Below, piece after piece: positions 9,216 through 17,246 of a stretch of 64,000 nt of DNA. A program made the position numbers and the translations under genes. Below the pieces are notes generated by a model. It made no database searches. It was not told where the DNA came from and was given only the letters and a program-made list of their open reading frames with translations. Each line of letters begins with the position of its first letter. Within the stretch, counting starts at the first letter, position 1. The DNA lies in assembly GCA_964607705.1 (NCBI GenBank), contig CAZSLI010000005.1, positions 1 through 64,000 on the forward strand, in the 5' to 3' direction. This DNA comes from CAZSLI01 sp964607705 (GTDB lineage Bacteria; Actinomycetota; Coriobacteriia; Anaerosomatales; PHET01).

Positions 9216-9889
9216 CCGACGCGGCAGTGGCCGACGACCATCCGTATATCAAGGAGAAGCGCCCGTACACCCTGGGCGAGGAGATAGCCAATAGCTTGAT
9301 CCACGGACTGGGCATCGGTCTTTCGGTCGCCGCCCTGGTGATTCTCGTGGCCTTCTCCGTACTCTCGGGCGACAAGTACAAGCTTGCGGCCTCGATCGTC
9401 TACGGTGTGTCGCTCGTGCTCGAGTACACCGCGTCGACGCTGTACCACAGCTTCCCCCAGCCTCGCGTGAAGCACATCTTCAAGATCCTCGACCACTGCG
9501 GCATCTACCTGCTGATCGCCGGTACCTATACGCCGTTCTGTCTGGTCACCCTGCGCGACTCAGGCGGCTGGATCCTCTTCTGGATCGTGTGGGCGCTTGC
9601 GCTGACGGGCATCGCGGTCGAAGCATTTTGGACATACCGACCGCGCTGGCTGTCAGCGCTCCTCTATCTCGGATTGGGATGGATCGTCATCGTCATGATC
9701 CAGCCGCTGATGGAGGCACTGGCGCCGGGCGGGCTCTGGCTGCTGATCGCCGGCGGCTTGTGTTACACGGTCGGCACGGTCTTCTACGTGCTCAAGCGGG
9801 TGCGCTACATGCACGCAGTGTGGCACCTGTGGGTACTCGCGGGCAGCATCTGTCACTTCCTTGCGGTGCTGTTGTTCGTGATCCGCTAG
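9212..9889 (+). CDS. Hemolysin III / YqfA-family membrane protein
   Basis: A 225-residue, seven-helix membrane protein of the HlyIII/PAQR-like family. Conserved metal-site residues are visible: STLYHSF near residue 75, DHCGIYLLIAGTYTPF near 95, and MHAVWHLWVLAGSICHF at the C-terminus (three His regions that bind Zn in the PAQR fold). The GTG at 9212 overlaps the tautomerase stop by 4 nt. The function in bacteria is not settled; true haemolysis is unlikely. Confidence 0.92.
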   Translation: MTDAAVADDHPYIKEKRPYTLGEEIANSLIHGLGIGLSVAALVILVAFSVLSGDKYKLAASIVYGVSLVLEYTASTLYHSFPQPRVKHIFKILDHCGIYLLIAGTYTPFCLVTLRDSGGWILFWIVWALALTGIAVEAFWTYRPRWLSALLYLGLGWIVIVMIQPLMEALAPGGLWLLIAGGLCYTVGTVFYVLKRVRYMHAVWHLWVLAGSICHFLAVLLFVIR

Positions 9890-9920
9890 GAAGCGGGGCC
9901 TTGGGCCCTCCGCGCGGCGC

Positions 9921-10586
9921 TCACTTGCTGCTCGGAAGATCCCCTGCGTTGTCGTAACCGCGCTGCTCCCAGTAGCCCTTGAAGTCGGCATCGCTGCTCA
10001 CTTCGATGGACGTGATCCACTTCGCCCACTTGTAGCCCCACTTGTCCTCGGCGACGAGCTGGAACGGGAAGCCTCGCTCCTTGGGTAGCTCGATGCCGTT
10101 CATCTCGTACGCCAGGAGAAGCTCCCGGCCGACCACCTGTTCCAGCGGCAAGGAAGTCGAGTAGCCGTCCTTGCAGCGGAAGATCACGGTCTTTGCAGCC
10201 TTGTCGTAGCCGGCCTGCTCGAGGAGGTCGGCGAGCTTGACGCCCTTCCACAGGATATCGACGCTCCAGCCCTCCACGCAGTTGAGCCTTACGACCTTTT
10301 CGTAGGTGGGCCGGTCGATCACCTCGGCGTACGTGAGCGACAACGGCCTCTCCACCTTGCCGAGGACTTTGAGGCGGTAGGCCTCCTTGTCGACCGTCTG
10401 CGGCCCCTTGATCGAGTTCTCTCGAAAGTCGTTCACGGAGTCGAGTCGCTTGCCTTGATACGATGTGACCTCGCGGGAGGCCAAACGTGTCGGTACCTCG
10501 GATGACCTCTGGGCGCATCCGCCCGCCATCAGTGATATCGCGGTGATCGCGGCGATGACCAGCGCTATGCGATGCCGTTTGCGCAT
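9921..10586 (-). CDS. Molybdopterin-dependent oxidoreductase, exported lipoprotein
   Basis: A 221-residue protein with an N-terminal signal and a lipobox-like MAGGC (Cys24), so probably lipid-anchored outside the membrane. The rest is a sulfite-oxidase-type Mo-pterin domain (SUOX/YedY fold); LNCVEGW carries the expected Mo-ligand Cys103. It lacks the C-terminal dimerisation domain of true sulfite oxidases and resembles the short Mo proteins of actinobacteria. It is divergent from a flavin/NAD reductase, a plausible partner in the same electron chain although that protein has no export signal. Substrate unknown. Confidence 0.87.
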   Translation of the reverse strand: MRKRHRIALVIAAITAISLMAGGCAQRSSEVPTRLASREVTSYQGKRLDSVNDFRENSIKGPQTVDKEAYRLKVLGKVERPLSLTYAEVIDRPTYEKVVRLNCVEGWSVDILWKGVKLADLLEQAGYDKAAKTVIFRCKDGYSTSLPLEQVVGRELLLAYEMNGIELPKERGFPFQLVAEDKWGYKWAKWITSIEVSSDADFKGYWEQRGYDNAGDLPSSK

Positions 10587-10612
10587 TGGGACTCCGAAGC
10601 TCGGGCGAATGG

Positions 10613-10626
10613 ACCCACTAGGGGTA
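10613..10626. promoter_or_regulatory. GC-rich palindrome in divergent promoter region
   Basis: ACCCACTAGGGGTA is an imperfect palindrome (ACCC-N5-GGGT) between the divergent Mo lipoprotein and reductase genes. It resembles CsoR-family operators. A -10-like TATCTT follows at 10625-10630. No CsoR gene is in the window, so the assignment is speculative. Confidence 0.3.
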
Positions 10627-10659
10627 TCTTTCCCCCGAGCCCCGCCAGAAGGAGACGAC

Positions 10660-11364
10660 GTGGTCGCGCGCGATGCAGTACCTGTGATCGGCCTGGAGAT
10701 GTGCGAGGACGTGGCCCTTCTCTCACTCGAGCGGCCGCCCGCATTCAGGTTTCAGGCCGGCCAGTGGGTGCGGATGGTCCTGCAGACCCCTGTGGGCGAA
10801 CAGATCCGCACACTCTCGATCGCATCGGCCCCCAGTGACCGCTCTATCGACCTGGGCACCCGGCTGAGCTCATCGCCGTTCAAGCAGGCGCTGTCCGGAC
10901 TTCAGCCCGGCGATGTGGTGGAGTTGATGGGACCCGGCGGCCGAATGAGCCTCACAGACAAGAGGCCGGTCGTCTTCCTTGCCGGTGGGGTGGGCATCAC
11001 GCCGGTGCGCAGTATGCTTCGCGACCTCGCACATCGGGGGACCTCACTAGAGCGCTCACTCCTGTTCTACGGTAACCGACATGAGGGGTGCATCCCTTAC
11101 CGCGTCGACATAGAGGCACTTGTCGCCAAGGGCCTCGAGCTCGTTCACGTGCTGGAGGAGGCGCCCTCGGGATGGTCAGGGGAGAGCGGCTTCATCGATG
11201 CCGAGATGATCGCGCGCCACGTGGAGGCTCGTGACGCCTGGTTCGTGGTTTCGGGTCCGCCGGTCATGGTACAGGCGATGACCCGTGTTCTCGACGAGCT
11301 TGGGGTGCCCGAGGGTCAGCGAACGGTCGAGTCTTTCGGACCGGCCGTTTCTCGGCAGGGGTAG
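10660..11364 (+). CDS. FAD/NAD(P)-binding oxidoreductase (ferredoxin-reductase fold)
   Basis: A 234-residue FNR-type flavoprotein. RTLSIASAP is the FAD-binding RxYS region with Leu in place of Tyr; GDVVELMGPGG and VVFLAGGVGITPVRSML are the following FAD and NAD(P) loops, with VVSGPPVMV near the C-terminus. There is no ferredoxin or globin domain. The GTG at 10660 is chosen for the AAGGAG 6 nt upstream. The gene is divergent from the Mo lipoprotein. Electron acceptor unknown. Confidence 0.87.
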   Translation: MVARDAVPVIGLEMCEDVALLSLERPPAFRFQAGQWVRMVLQTPVGEQIRTLSIASAPSDRSIDLGTRLSSSPFKQALSGLQPGDVVELMGPGGRMSLTDKRPVVFLAGGVGITPVRSMLRDLAHRGTSLERSLLFYGNRHEGCIPYRVDIEALVAKGLELVHVLEEAPSGWSGESGFIDAEMIARHVEARDAWFVVSGPPVMVQAMTRVLDELGVPEGQRTVESFGPAVSRQG

Positions 11365-11440
11365 TCCGCTGCTTCCCGCATAACCAGGTGGAAGCCAAGC
11401 CGACTTGGGGGAAGAATCTTGCAGACGGCTACACGACTCA

Positions 11441-11451
11441 CCCCATAGGGG
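11441..11451. promoter_or_regulatory. CCCC-ATA-GGGG palindrome before small membrane gene
   Basis: A perfect 4-bp inverted repeat with a 3-nt spacer lies about 22 nt before the ATG at 11474, inside a larger CTCACC...GGTGAG repeat (11437-11462). It resembles the palindrome at 10613. Possible operator; low confidence. Confidence 0.25.
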
Positions 11452-11473
11452 CGAGCGGTGAGAGGGGCACACC

Positions 11474-11872
11474 ATGGAGATCTTGGCGCGTACGTGCAAG
11501 ATGGAAGAGATGAATGTTCAGCGCATCTTCGCGCGCATCTTCGTCGTCTTCGGCGGTCTGCTCTGGGTGTTCATGGCCTGGGGCGCTGCGTATCGGTACC
11601 AAGGGGCTCCCATCAGCGTCGCTCTCGGTCTCGCGGGCTGGGTCGCGCTGGGGATCGCAGCCGTCTTCGTGCTCGGCATGTTCTACGAGTACATCGCATC
11701 GGCCGTGTTGGCAGCGGGAGCAGTCGCCATACTGATCACCGGCATCTTCGCAGGCTGGGAAGGTGGAGTTTGGGCGACTGTCTTCTTCTTCTTCGTGCTG
11801 CCGATGTTCATTGCCGCGGCGCTCTACTTCCTCGCGGCGCGCATGCAGCGGATATGCACGCTCGACGAGTAG
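11474..11872 (+). CDS. Small four-helix membrane protein, unknown
   Basis: I do not recognise a family. The 132-residue product has a short N-terminal cytosolic stretch and four hydrophobic segments (about residues 20-38, 47-65, 70-92 and 98-118), ending in a charged tail. GAGAGGGG lies 7 nt before the ATG at 11474; in-frame ATGs at 11501 and 11510 would also fit the start of the first helix. The gene stands alone and a hairpin follows. Confidence 0.7.
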   Translation: MEILARTCKMEEMNVQRIFARIFVVFGGLLWVFMAWGAAYRYQGAPISVALGLAGWVALGIAAVFVLGMFYEYIASAVLAAGAVAILITGIFAGWEGGVWATVFFFFVLPMFIAAALYFLAARMQRICTLDE

Positions 11873-11920
11873 CGTCTGCAACGTCGCTGCGGGGCTGACC
11901 GCAGGGAACAGTCACGTCTC

Positions 11921-11970
11921 AAGGTTGGAACGGCAACGCGTGCATGCCGCTCGTCTTGCCGTTCGTCCTT
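11921..11970 (+). terminator. Hairpin downstream of small membrane gene
   Basis: GAACGGCAA (11928-11936) pairs with TTGCCGTTC (11956-11964), flanked by AAGG/CCTT, and TTT follows at 11969-11971. The loop is long (19 nt), so it is a moderate terminator candidate. Confidence 0.5.
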
Positions 11971-12122
11971 TAGCGGTACCGTATGACCGTGAAGATGAAC
12001 CTTCTGTCGCTTGCGAACCCATTGTGTAGCGCTATTGGTTACACTCTGGCTGCGGTGCGATGGGTACTCGGTGGGGTGGGTCGCACTGTTCGACTGCGCG
12101 TCGGAGCGAGAGATGGTCGCCG

Positions 12123-12479
12123 GTGTATGACCTTGAGGGGGTCCTCGGGCCCAACGTCATCCAGTTCGTCGAGCGCCACGTCAGCACCCTGCTGGCGTGG
12201 GACATCCTCGTGTTCTTTCACCGGAATCCCGATGCCGTGCTCGACGCCGAAGGTCTCGCGTCACGGCTGGGTCGACACGTCGAAGAGGTCGAACCGGAGA
12301 TCGATGCGCTGTGCGACGGCCGCATCCTGCAGTGCGCGGGCGGCCTGATCCGCTACAAGCCGACGCCCGATCTCCGCCTGCAGGTCGGTGACTTCGTCGA
12401 GGCGTGCCAGGACAGGGACCGGCGTCTCGCCCTGATCGCGCTGGTGCTGCAGCGAATCGGTCGCTCGCCTGTCGAGTAG
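12123..12479 (+). CDS. Winged-helix (MarR-like) putative regulator
   Basis: This 118-residue protein starts at GTG 12123 (VYDLEGVLG). Helix-rich spacing around STLLAWDILVFFHRNP, LDAEGLASRLGRHVEEVE and a short wing LQCAGGLIRYKPT fits a MarR/ArsR-type winged helix. No ligand residues or metal site stand out. A longer frame to 12060 adds a low-complexity start I do not trust. It converges with the HD-GYP gene, 6 nt apart. Role unknown; a DNA-binding regulator is an inference from shape. Confidence 0.65.
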   Translation: MYDLEGVLGPNVIQFVERHVSTLLAWDILVFFHRNPDAVLDAEGLASRLGRHVEEVEPEIDALCDGRILQCAGGLIRYKPTPDLRLQVGDFVEACQDRDRRLALIALVLQRIGRSPVE

Positions 12480-12485
12480 CGTCCG

Positions 12486-13802
12486 CTAGAGCTTCTCGGC
12501 CACCGCCACGTCGAGTGATTCGGGCGCGATGACCTCGAGAATCGAGATCTCCGAAGAGGCCAGATCCAGTTCTGCGGGGTCGTCCAGCTCATTCCCGCGC
12601 GCATCGTAGGCGACGCGCACGATCGGTGCCAGGGGATCCTCGCCGACTGCCGATACGACCGCCACCGACTGGTCCGAAAGCCGCACAAGGCACCCGACGG
12701 GAAACACGCCCATCGCATTGGCAAAGAGCCGAGCGAAGAACGGGTCAAGGATCGACGCGCTCTCACGGACCACCTGGATGACCGCCTTGTCCGGAGTCAT
12801 CGGTTCTGAGCCGTCTCGCGGGCTGAGCAGGTTGTCGTAGCGATTCGCCACGGCGACCATCCGGCTGTAGGGGTGAGCGACGTAGTCGGCGGCCCGCTCC
12901 GGCCATCCGCCGCCATCCGCATGCATGTGATGCTCATAGGCGACGAGTAGCGGCGCAGGGTCCTGTATCGCCGCGCGCTGCAGGATATCGGCTCCCACCT
13001 TGGGATGCATCGTCCGCATCGGCTCGGCTTGGGCCGGATCATCGGCGTCGAAAGCGGCCTTTCCCACGTCGTGCAGCAGCGCGGACATCCCGAGTGATTG
13101 CAGCCCTTCCTCGGGGAGCCCGAGCCGTCGGCCGAGGGCCAACGCGTAGATCATCACGTTGAGTGAGTGGAACAGGTCCTGTTCGCTCGCGCCGCGCATG
13201 GTCGCGAGTCCCATGATCGCCGAGGGGTCCGCCACCAAGCGAGACATGACGTTCTCGACCAAGCCGTTGGCGTCTGCAAGATCGCCTGTCCCGCCGGCTG
13301 CGAAACGTTCCCTGAGGCGCCGCAGTGCTGTGAGTGTGCGCTGGTAGAGGGCTCGGTCGGCTTCACGCTGCCGGTCCCGCTCCTCGCGTTCAGGGTCCTC
13401 GTCGTCCTCAAGGGCCGCCGCCGAGACGGTAGTGACGGCCCGCGCATCGAGTTCGGCCTGAAAGTCGAAGTCCGGCGAGGGCTTGAGAGTGAGGACCTCG
13501 ATGAGCGCAAGGGCGTCCTGGCGTTCAAAGGCCGAGGAGAAGGTGAGCGATTCGAGGCGGCGTGACTCGAACGCCTCGGCGATGCTGCTCGCGCCGTGAA
13601 CCTCATCGGGTATGACGATGCTCTCTTCATAGAGGTGCCCGTTATGCCAGTTCATGACGAGAGGGCTGTTCTCGGATCCCATGCGGGCGGCGAGAACCAG
13701 CGCGTCGAGGGACTCATTGAAGGCAGGGTGCGTGGGCGGGTACAGCTGGACGCCACGGCGTGCGGCGGCAAGTGCGGTGACGACTTCGGCGGCGTGGCTC
13801 AT
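12486..13802 (-). CDS. HD-GYP-type protein with shared N-terminal domain (module A)
   Basis: A 438-residue cytosolic protein. Residues 1-110 are the domain shared with three other proteins in this window (GVQLYPPTHP, then NGHLYEES). Residues about 200-390 are an HD-GYP phosphodiesterase domain: HSLN, LLHDVGK, HPKVG, YEHHMHADGGGWP, VAVANRYDN. Family enzymes open cyclic di-GMP. Two changes stand out: GYP reads GWP, and the metal-ligand Asp of the VAD motif is Asn (VAN). The ATG at 13802 overlaps the stop of the HEAT gene (ATGA). Activity may be altered or lost. No GGDEF protein is in the window. Confidence 0.87.
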   Translation of the reverse strand: MSHAAEVVTALAAARRGVQLYPPTHPAFNESLDALVLAARMGSENSPLVMNWHNGHLYEESIVIPDEVHGASSIAEAFESRRLESLTFSSAFERQDALALIEVLTLKPSPDFDFQAELDARAVTTVSAAALEDDEDPEREERDRQREADRALYQRTLTALRRLRERFAAGGTGDLADANGLVENVMSRLVADPSAIMGLATMRGASEQDLFHSLNVMIYALALGRRLGLPEEGLQSLGMSALLHDVGKAAFDADDPAQAEPMRTMHPKVGADILQRAAIQDPAPLLVAYEHHMHADGGGWPERAADYVAHPYSRMVAVANRYDNLLSPRDGSEPMTPDKAVIQVVRESASILDPFFARLFANAMGVFPVGCLVRLSDQSVAVVSAVGEDPLAPIVRVAYDARGNELDDPAELDLASSEISILEVIAPESLDVAVAEKL

Positions 13803-15790
13803 CGGACACCGCCCTTCGACTTTGCGCGGTATTCGATAGCCTGCCTCGCCAAGTCCTGCACCTCGGCGAAGTGCCCTCGCTTGATCAGCGCCCGGCGGCT
13901 CGCCAGCTTGGCGAGGGCCTCGTCGGCAGCCGGGTCGGGGACGCGAGCGAGCGCCGCGATGAGCTCGCGGGCCAGGGCGAAGTCGGCGTTGTCCACATCG
14001 ATCTCGCTGAGGCGACCGGCGAGCAGTGCGGCGCTTCCGGGCTGCCCCGCCTTGCCGATCGTACGCGCGGCGACGATGGCGACTTCGGGGCTCTTGTCGC
14101 GCAGGGCCAAGCCAAGCAACCTGGAAGCCACAGGGCCGCCGGCTTCGGCGAGGCCGGTGACGACTTCTCGGCGAGACTGCTCGTCCGGACGCCGGAGCAG
14201 CGACTCGAGGACCTGGGTCGAGCGGCCATCGCCCTCGCGTGCCAGGCGGGCGGCTACCGGAGCGACCTGGAACCACTGAAGCTGGCCCGCGTTCTGAGCC
14301 AGCACGTCCACGACTCGCCTGCCGAGAAGGTCCTCGGCGACGGCGAGCCCGGGGGCCTTGAGGGACACGGCTTCGAGGACAAGATCGGTTGCGGCTTGGT
14401 CGCCCGCGTGACGCACCAGCTGTCGAGCAGCGGGCAGCTTTGAAGGGTCATCGACGGCAAGCCGCACGAGCGCCTTCATCGTCCGGGGACCGGCCGCTAC
14501 GGCGAGAGCATCGCGCAGTCGCTCCGGCAGCTCCGGCCATGCGGCGCTCGGCATGCTCTCTCGCGCTGCGAGCTCGGTGACCACTCGGGCGGCAGTCTCC
14601 AGGTCGCCCTGCTCGACGAGCACGGGGACGAGGGCGGCGAGACTCGAGGCGGTATCGCAGAAGAGCGCGAAATCGCGCTGCTGGTCGAGCAGTGTGAGCA
14701 TGGTGCGCACGCTCGAGGCATGAGCGCGCTGGCCTGAGGACGTCACGGCGCCGCGCGCCTGAGCGATCATCTCCTCGCTCAACCGCGTCGCCTCGATCAC
14801 CGAACGGTATACCGACTCCCGGTCAGCCAGAGGAGCCTCCGGCTCGGTCCGGGTCCTGACGTCGATCATGTGGTCCAGGAACTCCGACTCCTTGGTCGAG
14901 TGGCCCATGGTGGGCAGCATCGTCTGAACCTCGGCCCGCACGGCCGCGGTCACCTGCTCGAGCGGCAGACGGGTGAGCGCGGTCGAAAGCGAGAGCATGT
15001 TCTTGCCGAAGGCCCCGCCGATCACCGAACCGGCGATGTCATTAGAGTTCATGAGGCCGAACATCGAGCCCGTGAGGTCACGCGTAGGCCCGTCGTCGAT
15101 GGCCAAGCCGAGCAGCACGTCCTTGGCTCCCTGGTCCTGTCGCCCGAAGGCTTGGGAAAGCGCACCGAGCATGTCCGGGAAGCCGCTGGGTCCGCTCACG
15201 CGAACGAGCTCCATGAGGCTCTCCTCGAACGCGTGGGGGTCGCCCCCGGCCGCGCTCGCGAACCATGCACTCAGTCGGTCGGGGTCGCCAGCCAGCGAGC
15301 GCAGGAAGTCGTCGAGGTCCTCATCCTCGGCAGGCCCCACCTGGTCGAGCACCGTGAGCTGCACGTCCGTCACGCGGATGCTCTCGACGCCGACGCTTAC
15401 CAGCGCGGTCGCGAGACCGCCCTCTGCGCGCACTTCCTCGGCAGGCCGAGCGAGGGTGGTCATGAGGCCGAGCAGCTCGTCGACGCTGCATCCGGGGGTG
15501 ATGGCGACTTCGGCGGCGCCATGATTGCGCAGCGCCCCCGCAAGCTCGTCAACGCCGAGGACTCCTGCGGCGATCGGCTCGCCCTGCGACACGAAGCCTT
15601 CGCGGCCAAGTGCCAGCGCGATGACGGGCTCGCCCTGGTCGAAGTACTCGGCGACGGCCGTGGCGGCCGCGTCGAGCGACTGGCGAGGGATGGGGCTCGA
15701 AGCGGGATACAGGCGCAGTGACTTGCCGGCGGCCGTCAGTGCGCGGACCACCGCTTCGAGGCGACCCTTTTGTGCGGTTTCGATTGCCAC
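13799..15790 (-). CDS. HEAT-repeat protein with shared N-terminal domain (module A)
   Basis: A 663-residue protein without signal or membrane helices. Its N-terminus (LRLYPASSPIP... GREGFVSQGEP) is homologous to the N-terminus of the HEAT protein at 21666 and of both HD-GYP proteins. The C-terminal 250 residues are alpha-helical HEAT/PBS-lyase-like repeats such as RLLGLALRDKSPEVAIVAAR. The GTG at 15790 is used because GGGGGAG precedes it by 6 nt; the frame reaches 15847. It is translated just before its HD-GYP partner (4-nt overlap). Probably a scaffold or sensor; exact role unknown. Confidence 0.8.
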   Translation of the reverse strand: MAIETAQKGRLEAVVRALTAAGKSLRLYPASSPIPRQSLDAAATAVAEYFDQGEPVIALALGREGFVSQGEPIAAGVLGVDELAGALRNHGAAEVAITPGCSVDELLGLMTTLARPAEEVRAEGGLATALVSVGVESIRVTDVQLTVLDQVGPAEDEDLDDFLRSLAGDPDRLSAWFASAAGGDPHAFEESLMELVRVSGPSGFPDMLGALSQAFGRQDQGAKDVLLGLAIDDGPTRDLTGSMFGLMNSNDIAGSVIGGAFGKNMLSLSTALTRLPLEQVTAAVRAEVQTMLPTMGHSTKESEFLDHMIDVRTRTEPEAPLADRESVYRSVIEATRLSEEMIAQARGAVTSSGQRAHASSVRTMLTLLDQQRDFALFCDTASSLAALVPVLVEQGDLETAARVVTELAARESMPSAAWPELPERLRDALAVAAGPRTMKALVRLAVDDPSKLPAARQLVRHAGDQAATDLVLEAVSLKAPGLAVAEDLLGRRVVDVLAQNAGQLQWFQVAPVAARLAREGDGRSTQVLESLLRRPDEQSRREVVTGLAEAGGPVASRLLGLALRDKSPEVAIVAARTIGKAGQPGSAALLAGRLSEIDVDNADFALARELIAALARVPDPAADEALAKLASRRALIKRGHFAEVQDLARQAIEYRAKSKGGVR

Positions 15791-15907
15791 TCTGCTCCCC
15801 CGTGCTGCGCAGGTTACAGGCCCACGAAGGTAGTATCGGCAACCCACGCGTATCGTTTAGCCCGCTACTGTCGCGTTCAACTGCGGTTTTCCTCTGGCAG
15901 GCACTGG

Positions 15908-15913
15908 TAATGT
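15908..15913 (+). promoter_or_regulatory. -10 element giving a leaderless CorC-like mRNA
   Basis: TAATGT lies 7 nt before the ATG at 15921, and no ribosome site is seen. The predicted transcript start falls on or next to the start codon. Confidence 0.45.
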
Positions 15914-15920
15914 ATGCGCT

Positions 15921-17246
15921 ATGGGCAGCGCCACTCTTGAGATGATCCTCATCGCCGTGCTGGTCGCCGTCGGCGGCTATTTCGCTGCGGCCGAGATAGC
16001 GCTGATCAGCGCTCGACGCGCCATGCTGAAGCAGCGTGCCGACGAAGGATCGCGCGGCGCTCGCGCCGCGATCGAACTCACGGACAACCCGACGAGGCTC
16101 CTGGCGACGATCCAGGTCGGCATCACGCTCGTAGGGTTCCTCGCATCCGCCGCCGCCGCTGTCTCGCTGGCGGCACCCGTCGAGTCGTGGCTCAGTGGGT
16201 TCGGGATGCCGTGGTTGTCGCGCCTCGCACCTGGTCTCGCGGTTTTCCTCGTGACGCTCGTGGTCTCCTACGTGACGCTCGTCTTCGGCGAGTTGGCTCC
16301 CAAGCGCCTCGGCCTGCAGCGTGCCGAGAACGTCGCCATCGCCGTCGCCGGCCCCATCACGTGGATGGCGCGCGTGGCGGCGCCGCTGGTCTGGTTGCTG
16401 GCGCGCTCCACCGACGTGGTCGCCCGACTCCTCGGCGTCAAGGGCGAGTCGGGCAGGCCGGGCGTCTCGGAAGAGGAGATCAAGCTGCTGGTGACCGAGC
16501 AGGGAACGCTGCTCGAAGAAGAGAAGCGCATGATCCACGAGATCTTCGAGCTCGGCGACACCGTGGTCCGCGAGATCATGGTCCCGCGAGTGGACGTGTC
16601 GCTGGTGGAGGACACCGCTTCGGTGCGCGTGGCCGCCGAGACCATGCGTGGTACCGGGTACTCGCGAGTGCCCGTGTTCCACGAGGACCGGGACCGCATC
16701 GTGGGGATCGTGCTCCTGCGTGATCTGGTGGAGCCCCTGTCCGAGGGCCGACCCGACGACCCCATCACCGAGCACATGCGCGAGCCGGTGTTCGTTCCGG
16801 AGACCAAGGGCATCCTGCCGCTGCTCTCGGAGATGCAGACGACCCACAACCAGGTCGCCATCGTCGTGGACGAATACGGTGGGACGGCAGGGATCGTCAC
16901 GATAGAAGACATCGTCGAGGAGGTCGTGGGCGAGATCGCCGACGAGTTCGATCGGGACCGCCGCTATATCACGACCATCTCCGAGGGGACGTGGGTACTC
17001 GACGGGCGCCTTCCCATAGAGGACGCGCTCGGATTGCACCTTCCCGTCGCTGAATCCGATGAATACGAGACCGTGGCGGGCTGGGTGCTGGCCGAGTTGG
17101 GCCATATACCTGTCGCCGGGGAGAGCCTCGAGCGAGAGGGCTACGTGTTCAGAATCCAGGCGATGCGTCGGCGCCGCATCGCGAGACTGAGGGTGGAAGC
17201 GCCGAACGATCGTAGGGAGGGCCAGCATGGCTCCGATGGACAGTGA
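15921..17246 (+). CDS. CorC/HlyC-like CNNM transporter (DUF21-CBS-CorC_HlyC)
   Basis: This 441-residue protein has a DUF21/CNNM membrane domain (three or four helices, residues about 5-160, with AAAEIALISARRAML near the start), a CBS pair (about 210-335; REIMVPRVDV, EYGGTAGIVTIEDIVEE) and a C-terminal CorC_HlyC FAD-like domain. Relatives move or sense Mg2+/Co2+ or Na+. No Shine-Dalgarno is visible; the ATG follows a -10-like TAATGT by 7 nt, so the message may be leaderless. The next gene starts inside its last 20 nt. Confidence 0.93.
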   Translation: MGSATLEMILIAVLVAVGGYFAAAEIALISARRAMLKQRADEGSRGARAAIELTDNPTRLLATIQVGITLVGFLASAAAAVSLAAPVESWLSGFGMPWLSRLAPGLAVFLVTLVVSYVTLVFGELAPKRLGLQRAENVAIAVAGPITWMARVAAPLVWLLARSTDVVARLLGVKGESGRPGVSEEEIKLLVTEQGTLLEEEKRMIHEIFELGDTVVREIMVPRVDVSLVEDTASVRVAAETMRGTGYSRVPVFHEDRDRIVGIVLLRDLVEPLSEGRPDDPITEHMREPVFVPETKGILPLLSEMQTTHNQVAIVVDEYGGTAGIVTIEDIVEEVVGEIADEFDRDRRYITTISEGTWVLDGRLPIEDALGLHLPVAESDEYETVAGWVLAELGHIPVAGESLEREGYVFRIQAMRRRRIARLRVEAPNDRREGQHGSDGQ

